64,000 bases of DNA from Aegilops tauschii subsp. strangulata (lineage: Eukaryota > Streptophyta > Magnoliopsida > Poales > Poaceae). A program made the translations under genes and the position numbers. Numbering within the stretch: the stretch's first letter is position 1; each line of letters opens with the position of its first letter. Below, in pieces: positions 57,957 through 64,000 of the stretch. Below the pieces are notes generated by a model, which worked only from the letters and a program-made list of their open reading frames with translations, made no database searches and was not told the origin of the DNA. The stretch covers positions 160,680,627-160,744,626 of the forward strand of contig NC_053036.3 of assembly GCF_002575655.3 (NCBI RefSeq), written 5' to 3'.

Positions 57957-60900
57957 TGTAACGCCCACGATGCGGCTATATCTCCCACGTGTCGAGGCAC
58001 GACTTAGAGGCATAACCGCATAGTGGTTTTGTCGCAAGAAGGGTCATCTTCACACAATCCCATGTAATGAAAAAGAATGGGATAAAGAGTTGGCTTACAA
58101 TCGCCACTTCACACAATACATAAATATCATTCATACATCATCCAAAATACAAACATATAGACCGACTACGGTCAAAATCCAGATGAAAATAAGACAACCC
58201 CAAATGCTAGATCCCCGATCGTCCCAACTGAGCTCCACTACTGATCATCAGGAAAAGACACATAGTAACGACCACGTTCCTCGTCAAACTCCCACTTGAG
58301 ATCGACGCCATCATCTGCACTGGCATCGTCGGCACCTGCAACTGTTTTGGTAGAATCTGTGAGTCACGGGGACTCAGCAATCTCACACCCGCGAGATCAA
58401 GACTATTTAAGCTTATAGGACAAAGAGGTGGAGCTGCAGCGGCAAAAGCATATGTGGTGGCTAACTTGCGCATATGAGAGCGAGAAGAGAAGCAAAGGAA
58501 CGGACGTCATCTAGCAATGACCAAGAAGTGATCCTGAACACCTACTTACGTCATACATAACACAGACCGTGTTCACTTCCCGGACTCCGCCGAGAAGAGA
58601 CCATCACGGTTACACACGCACTTGGTGTATTTTAATTGGGTCAAGTGACAAGTTATCTACAACCGGACATTAACAAATTCCCATCTGCCTCATAACCGCG
58701 GGCACGGCTTTCGAAAGATAATACCCTGCAGGGGTGTCCCAACTTAGCCCATCATAAGCTCTCACGGTCAACGAAGGATAAACCTTCTCCCGGAAAGACC
58801 CGATCAGTCTCGGAATCCCGGTTTACAAGACATCTCGACAATGGTAAAACAAGACCAGCAAAGCCACCCGAATGTGCCGACAAATCCCGATAGGAGCTGC
58901 ACATATCTCGTTCTCAGGGCACACCGGATGAGACATCCTACGAGTAAAACCAGACCTCGAGTTTCCAGGAGGGGGCCCCGCAGTCTGCTCAGTTCGGACC
59001 AACACTCGAAGGAGCACTGGCCCGGGGGGTTAAAATAAGATGACCCTCGGGCTCGCGAAAACCCGGGGGAAAAAGGCTTAGGTAGCAAATAGTAAAACCA
59101 AGGTTGGGCCTTGCTGGAGGAGTTTTATTCAAGGCGAACTGTCAAGGGGGTCCCATAAATCACCCGACCGTGTAAGGGACGCAAACTCAAGGAACATAAT
59201 CCCGGTATAACAGTAACTAGGGCGGCAAGAGTGGAACAAAACACCAGGCATAAGGCCGAGCCTTCCACCCTTTACCAAAAATATATAGATGCATTAATTA
59301 AATAAGAGATATTGTGATATCCCAACATATCCATGTTCCGACATGGAACAAACTTCAACTTCACTTGCAACTAGCAACGCTATAAGAGGGGCTGAGCAAA
59401 AGCGGTAACATAGCCAAACAACGGTTTGCTAGGAGAGGATGGTTAGAGGCTGACATGGCTAAAAATAGGAGACATGATATAGCAAGTGATAGGTGGCGAG
59501 CATGGCAATAGAGCGAACAACTAGCATAGCAAAGATAGAAGTGATTTCGAGGGGTGGTCATCTTGCCTGCAAGGTTCTCAGAGTTGTCGAAAGCTTGATC
59601 CTCGTAAGCGTACTCGACAGGTTCCTCATTCACGAACTCGTCTCTCGGCTCTACCCAAGACAAGAACACAACAAACAGAACCACAATCAACAACGAGAAA
59701 TGCGCAAGCAACATGATGCAAAACATGTATGATATGCAAGATATGATATGCGATGCATATGCGTGCTCCGGAAGGAAAATGATGAACATGGCAGTAACTT
59801 GGCAAACCAAGCATGCCACTGGAAAGATGAGATGATTTCGGTCGAAATCGATATAAAGATCACCGGAATCGGATGCACGGTTTGCAAATGGCAAGCAAAA
59901 CAAGAATGACACTAATCTGCGATAAACAGCAAGATAGCACTTAAAATACAACAAGTAACAATGCTACAGCACCCCAACATAGCAACAAAGCACATGGCAG
60001 TAATCTACAGGAGATGCTTGACAAAAGATGAACACTGAGCTACGGCTAGTTCACAACATATCAAGCTCAAACAAGCATGGCAAAAGTGCAAAAGATTACA
60101 GGTTCACAGACTTGTGAAAAACTGGACATGACAGAAAACAGCATCAGGTAGCAATGTTCAGAGCACGAAATCAACATGCTACAGGAACTTAACATAGCAA
60201 AACAAGGCATGGTAGTGTTTTACTAAATGCACATGACAAAAGTCCCTTACTGACCATAAGCCAAAAAGGACCAGAAGATAAGATGGCAAGCATGTAAACA
60301 TAGCAAGTTTCGTTATCAGGTTTCAGACAGAAAACAGAGCATGACAGAAAAATTAATATGTAGGCCTCTTTGTGAGCTTGATGCACTCACTACAGAGCAA
60401 TGCATGACAAACCAAGCATACCTACAGCAAGATGACATGTTTATGAAGCTATCCATGGCAAGAACAATTGCATAGCATGTATGGATCAACTACAATAAGC
60501 TTGGCAAAAATGCATCTCATGTCAAGAATCTGCCAGAAATATTTTATAGCAAAAGTAGAGTAAGATTGAGTCATGTTGTGATACTCTAAAATTGCAAACA
60601 ATTGCAGGAATGGATCAATTACAACTATATCTACAAAACATCCTTACTGAATATCTCCAAAATATGCATGGATCTCTCTGTAGCATCAAGTTTACATGGC
60701 AACAAAATTACAGCAGACGAGGACTTAGAGAACTCACCAAGTCCCTGAAATCAGAAATATGACGGGGCCTACTTTGCATGCTTGTGCTAGTCACCACAGA
60801 GATCACAAAAATACATGGACTATAACACTGGAAATATGGCATGGCATACTTCAAAACACATGTAGAGCTCATGCTCAAAAGATGCACAGAATAAATGATA

Positions 60901-62106
60901 CAAAAATGACAAATCTCCAAGTTCTGATAAGAACCAGAGATTAACAGCAACTAGCCCTCTTCCAACGAAGATTTGGGCATCAAGATGACCTCTAATGAAC
61001 ATGGTGCAATTGAACAAAATGAAGAGCATCACGAGACGAACAATTTGACATATTACACACGCGAATCGGAGCTACATGCACAAAGTTATCGCAATACGAA
61101 CAGGAGCACATGCGGATAAAATTCTGGGACTTGGAAGAAATAACGAGGACGAGAAAGTCAACGGCCTCACCAGATCTGGATCGAACGAGGCTGAGCTCGA
61201 GCTCGGCCGACACCGGCGAGGCAGGGAGAGGGGCTCCGGCGGGGAACGGCCGGAGGAGGGCCCGGCGACGGAGGAGGGGCGCCGGAGGGTGGCGGCGGCG
61301 GCGGGCACGGGATCCGGCGGGCGGCGCGGGGCCGGTGGCGGCGGCGGCGGCCGGCGGCGGCGGCGGCGGCCGGCGGCGGGAGGAGACGGGCCGGAGGGCC
61401 GGGAGCGGGCCGGCGGGCCTCGGCGGCGGCGCGGGTGACGTGGCGCGCTCCGGTTGGCCGGGCGCGTGGCGGACGTTGTCCGGCCGGAGCGGACCCGTCC
61501 GGCGCGGCGCGGAGGGAGGGTGTTAGGGTTTCGTCTGAGATTTTGTTTTTCGGGATGCCCACTTATAAATAGGTAGAGGGAGTTAGGAGGCTCCAAATGA
61601 GGTGCGGTTTTCGCCCACACGATCGTGATCGAACGACCTAGAGCATGGAAGAGAGTTTGGTGGGCTTTGGGCTGGTTTTGGAGGGGTTTTTTGCTGGATA
61701 CTCAAATGGACTTTGCGGATGCCCGGTTAACCGTTGGAGTACCAAACGACCTCCGAATGGAACGAAACTTGACCGGTAGTCTCCGGGTGGTATATAAAGA
61801 CCACTTGACAAGCCTCGGTCCACTCCGAGAAAGTTTGACACACGCACACGAAAGAAAAGTAGAGGGGTGCACCGGAGGAGATAGGAGCGCCGGATTGGAA
61901 AACGGACAACGGGGAAAATGCTCGGATGCATGAGACGAACACGTATGCGAATGCAATGCACATGATGACATGATATGAAAATGCATGGCATGACAAAATA
62001 CAAAACGAAAGACAAAACCCGACAACGGAGGGAAAAACATAACACATAGCCGGAAATGGCAAGAGTCGGAGTTACAAATATGGCAAGTTACATGCGGGGT
62101 GTTACA
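57957..62106 (-). mobile_element. Solo LTR, 4150 bp, minus orientation
   Basis: On the minus strand it begins TGTAACACCCCGCATG and ends GGGCGTTACA. Perfect target copies TACTT flank it (57952..57956 and 62107..62111). A GC-rich leader with TATTTATAAGTGGG near 61565 marks its promoter. All open frames inside (for example 59361..59954 and 61072..61620) are LTR by-products. Confidence 0.94.
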
Positions 62107-62149
62107 TACTTCTCCTTTTATTTCGTGCTCTTGTTTTCTATATTTAGTT

Positions 62150-63756
62150 ATGGGTAGGGAACACAAAATACCAAAAAAATAGTTGTGCCTGCTAACCCAA
62201 TGGTTGAAGAACCACCCAAAATCTATCATATTGCTGAAGTTTTCTACTTGGATCATCTTCGATCCCTATGTGCTCGTGCTGAAAACCCAACTAGCTTAGT
62301 TGAGGGAAAATCTTTAGATGAGCATGCTCATTTTGTGCGACACCGCTTATCTCAAAAAGGGAAACTTTTATGGCATCATATTAGTACTATGCATTGCTAT
62401 GCTTAGAATTTATGCGAAATATATGATTTTACTTGTTGTTCTGAAGACCCTAAGAAACACCTTTCCTACCAATGTGAGTTTAGTGATAATGGAATTGTAT
62501 CTTCTTATGCTAAAGGTGTTTATAGTTACTATGATATTGAACAAATTGAAGAATTTGTTGCTTTTAGGGGTGCTTATGAAATTGCTTCTTTGATTGAAAA
62601 GTATGATGCTACTCTTTACAAATCTGAAAATTTTGCCATACTTAAATATTGCTATGAAAATTATGCTTCTAATGCTTATAATAAAGCATATATTGAGGAC
62701 GCCTCCGTTGTCCAAGAAAAGACTAATATTTTGTAGAAAACCATGGAAGAAGAAATTGTTGAAACTGAACTCATTAGATGAAAAAGATGAGGAGGAGAGT
62801 GAAGAACAAAAAGAGGAAGAGCGGATTAGTTACCCGTGCCTACCTTCTAATGAGAGTAACTCTTCAACTCATACATTGTTTAATTTCCCTTCATGCTTAT
62901 CGAAGAATGAATGCTATGATGATTGCTATAATCCCTTGGATTCGTTTAAAATATCCCTTTTTGATGAAAGTGATGCTTGCTATGCTTGTGGCCATGATGC
63001 CAATATGAATTATGCTTATGGAGATGAACTTGCTATAGTTATGTTAAGAATGAAATTGTTGCTATTGCGCCCACGCATAATAGTCGTATTATCTTTTTGA
63101 ATTCTCCCAACTGCACTATATCGAAGAAGCTTATGCTTATTAAGGGCCCGTTCGGAAGCTCTCCGGCTTCCGAAACGAGCCAGCTTCTCGCGGGAGCTGG
63201 GCGAGCTGGCTTCTCGCGGGAGCCAGCGCTACGTTAGGCAGCAACGGCTACTCCAGCTCCCGTTTGCATGGGCTGCCTGCCCAGGAAGCACGCTTGGAGC
63301 CCATTTGGGTGGTTTCTCGTATGGGGGAGAGAACGTATCGAGAGAAAGAGATCGAGCGAACCGGTACGCTGCCTCAGGGTCACTTGGCGGTGGCATATAT
63401 CGGGTAATTATGTCGAACTTCTCCTCCTTCGATTTTGGGAGCCAGGTTCGACCAGCTTCTCATTTTTGCACTGCATGCCGCTCGTTCTCCAGGAGCTGGA
63501 TTCTAGGAGCTGCACCATTCGGCTAGCTTCTCGTTGGCTTCTCGCGAAGCTGGAAGTTGGAGGACATCCGAATGGGGCCTAAGGATTATATTGATGGGTT
63601 ATGTTTTACCATTACACATGATGATTTTGATAGATATAATATGCATGTGCTTGCTGCTCCTACTTGCAATTATTATGAGAGAGGAACTACATCTCCACCT
63701 CTCTATGTTTCCAATACGATAAAATTGCAAGAAATTGTTTATACTATGCATTGACC
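62150..63756 (+). pseudogene. Broken ORF of the third non-autonomous gypsy element
   Basis: Starts MGREHKIPKK, then by a small frame change VVPANPMVEEPPKIYHIAE, FYLDHLRSLCARAENPTS. After an in-frame TAG it continues NLCEIYDFTCC and ENYASNAYNKAYIEDAS. A frame change leads to an acidic stretch (EEESEEQKEEE) and SNESNSSTHTLF. The gene is interrupted by a MITE at 63144..63579, then resumes with DYIDGLCFTITHDDFDRYNM and PPLYVSNTIKL, stopping at 63756. A short further stretch encodes PMHRKRVRLCCC. Its C-terminal part parallels the ORFs at 19622..20386 and 33046..33669. Not gag or pol. Confidence 0.65.
63144..63579. mobile_element. Tourist-like MITE inside the broken ORF
   Basis: 436 bp with inverted ends GGGCCCGTTCGGA and TCCGAATGGGGCC, and TAA target copies (63141..63143 and 63580..63582). 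The interior has repeated GCTTCTCGCGGGAGC phrases that are themselves nearly palindromic. The host ORF continues on both sides of it. Confidence 0.85.
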
Positions 63757-63939
63757 TTTACTTTGTGTGCATGAATTTTTCTTTTGTGACATGCCGATGC
63801 ATAGGAAGAGAGTTAGACTTTGTTGTTGCATGATATATATTACTTTGTGCTCACTACTACAATACAAATCATTGTTAATTAAAATTGGCTTTGATATACC
63901 TTGGGATCCGGGTGGATCAGTTACTTGAGCACTTTTTGC

Positions 63940-63990
63940 CTAGCTTAATGACTTTAAAGAAAGCGCTGCCAGGGAGACAACCCGAAAGTT
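63940..63990 (+). other. Post-ORF element of the third gypsy element
   Basis: AAAGAAAGCGCTGCCAGGGA followed by GACAACCCG matches the elements at 19540..19600 and 33690..33745, with a weaker stem. Confidence 0.6.
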
Positions 63991-64000
63991 TAAGAGAGTC

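Larger units (their letters stand above)
57642..64000 (+). mobile_element. Third non-autonomous gypsy-type element, plus strand
   Basis: Starts with an LTR-like TGATACGTCTCCAATG (57642..57956). After a solo LTR insertion it continues (62107) directly with a leader, a broken ORF and the post-ORF element near 63960, then runs off the right edge. The LTR part is only about 315 bp and leads into internal sequence, so most of the LTR is deleted. Two later insertions (57957..62106 and 63144..63579) are inside it. Confidence 0.75.

Noticed and set aside
59361..59954. 197-codon hydrophobic frame
   Set aside because: Inside a solo LTR; hydrophobicity comes from T-rich composition on that strand.
61072..61620. 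Pro/Arg-rich frames on both strands
   Set aside because: GC-rich promoter/leader part of the 4150 bp solo LTR.

Overview
This window is nuclear DNA from a Triticeae grass (wheat, goatgrass or barley relative). The evidence is an Angela/WIS/BARE-like copia element, several Triticeae-type gypsy LTRs beginning TGATACGTCTCC, an Au-type SINE, and Stowaway and Tourist MITEs. Family assignments come from remembered sequence features, not database searches. Only one gene appears intact: a three-exon, minus-strand O-fucosyltransferase-like gene at 51968..55475. Nearly everything else is transposable elements, many nested inside one another.

Left nest (1..22265). A plus-strand Angela-like copia element (remnants 15017..17655 and 22134..22265) carries a plus-strand Tat-like gypsy element in its reverse transcriptase gene. 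The 3' part of that gypsy element, ending in its LTR at 15016, is inside the window. The gypsy pol gene is in turn broken by a minus-strand Angela/BARE-like element (1..5776). The 3' LTR of the outer copia element is broken by a minus-strand non-autonomous gypsy element (17656..22133). The Tat-like element also carries a spliced gene on the opposite strand (13436..9811), with promoter-like sequence just inside the 3' LTR.

Middle nest (22266..45663). A minus-strand gene for a MYB/SANT-like protein with a NAM-associated C-terminal domain, probably part of a PIF/Harbinger-type DNA transposon, is split. Its C-terminal exon is at 22266..22529 and its upstream exon lies near 37571..38050. The intron between them holds a plus-strand non-autonomous gypsy element (22564..37507), which itself contains a decayed minus-strand copia element (23362..32072). 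The promoter side of the same DNA transposon holds a 4.0 kb solo LTR (38855..45649, target duplication GGCTG), and a second 2.75 kb solo LTR sits inside it (41227..43976, target duplication AAGGC).

Right part (45664..64000). This holds a MITE-like inverted-repeat element, a 1.16 kb retroposon with a 16 bp target duplication, a 351 bp Tourist MITE, AT-rich repeat DNA, and the O-fucosyltransferase gene with a SINE in intron 1. Next come a GC-rich unclassified repeat and a third non-autonomous gypsy element (57642..64000). That element is interrupted by a 4.15 kb solo LTR (target duplication TACTT) and a 436 bp Tourist-like MITE (target duplication TAA).

The most unusual signal is a protein family that is neither gag nor pol, found in three separate non-autonomous gypsy elements of the window. 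It shares the C-terminal signatures PLYV and HRK(W/R)VRL, and each copy is followed by a conserved AAGCGCT...GGGAG.CAACCC element that can fold. No bacterial features, CRISPR arrays, rRNA genes or functional tRNA genes were seen.
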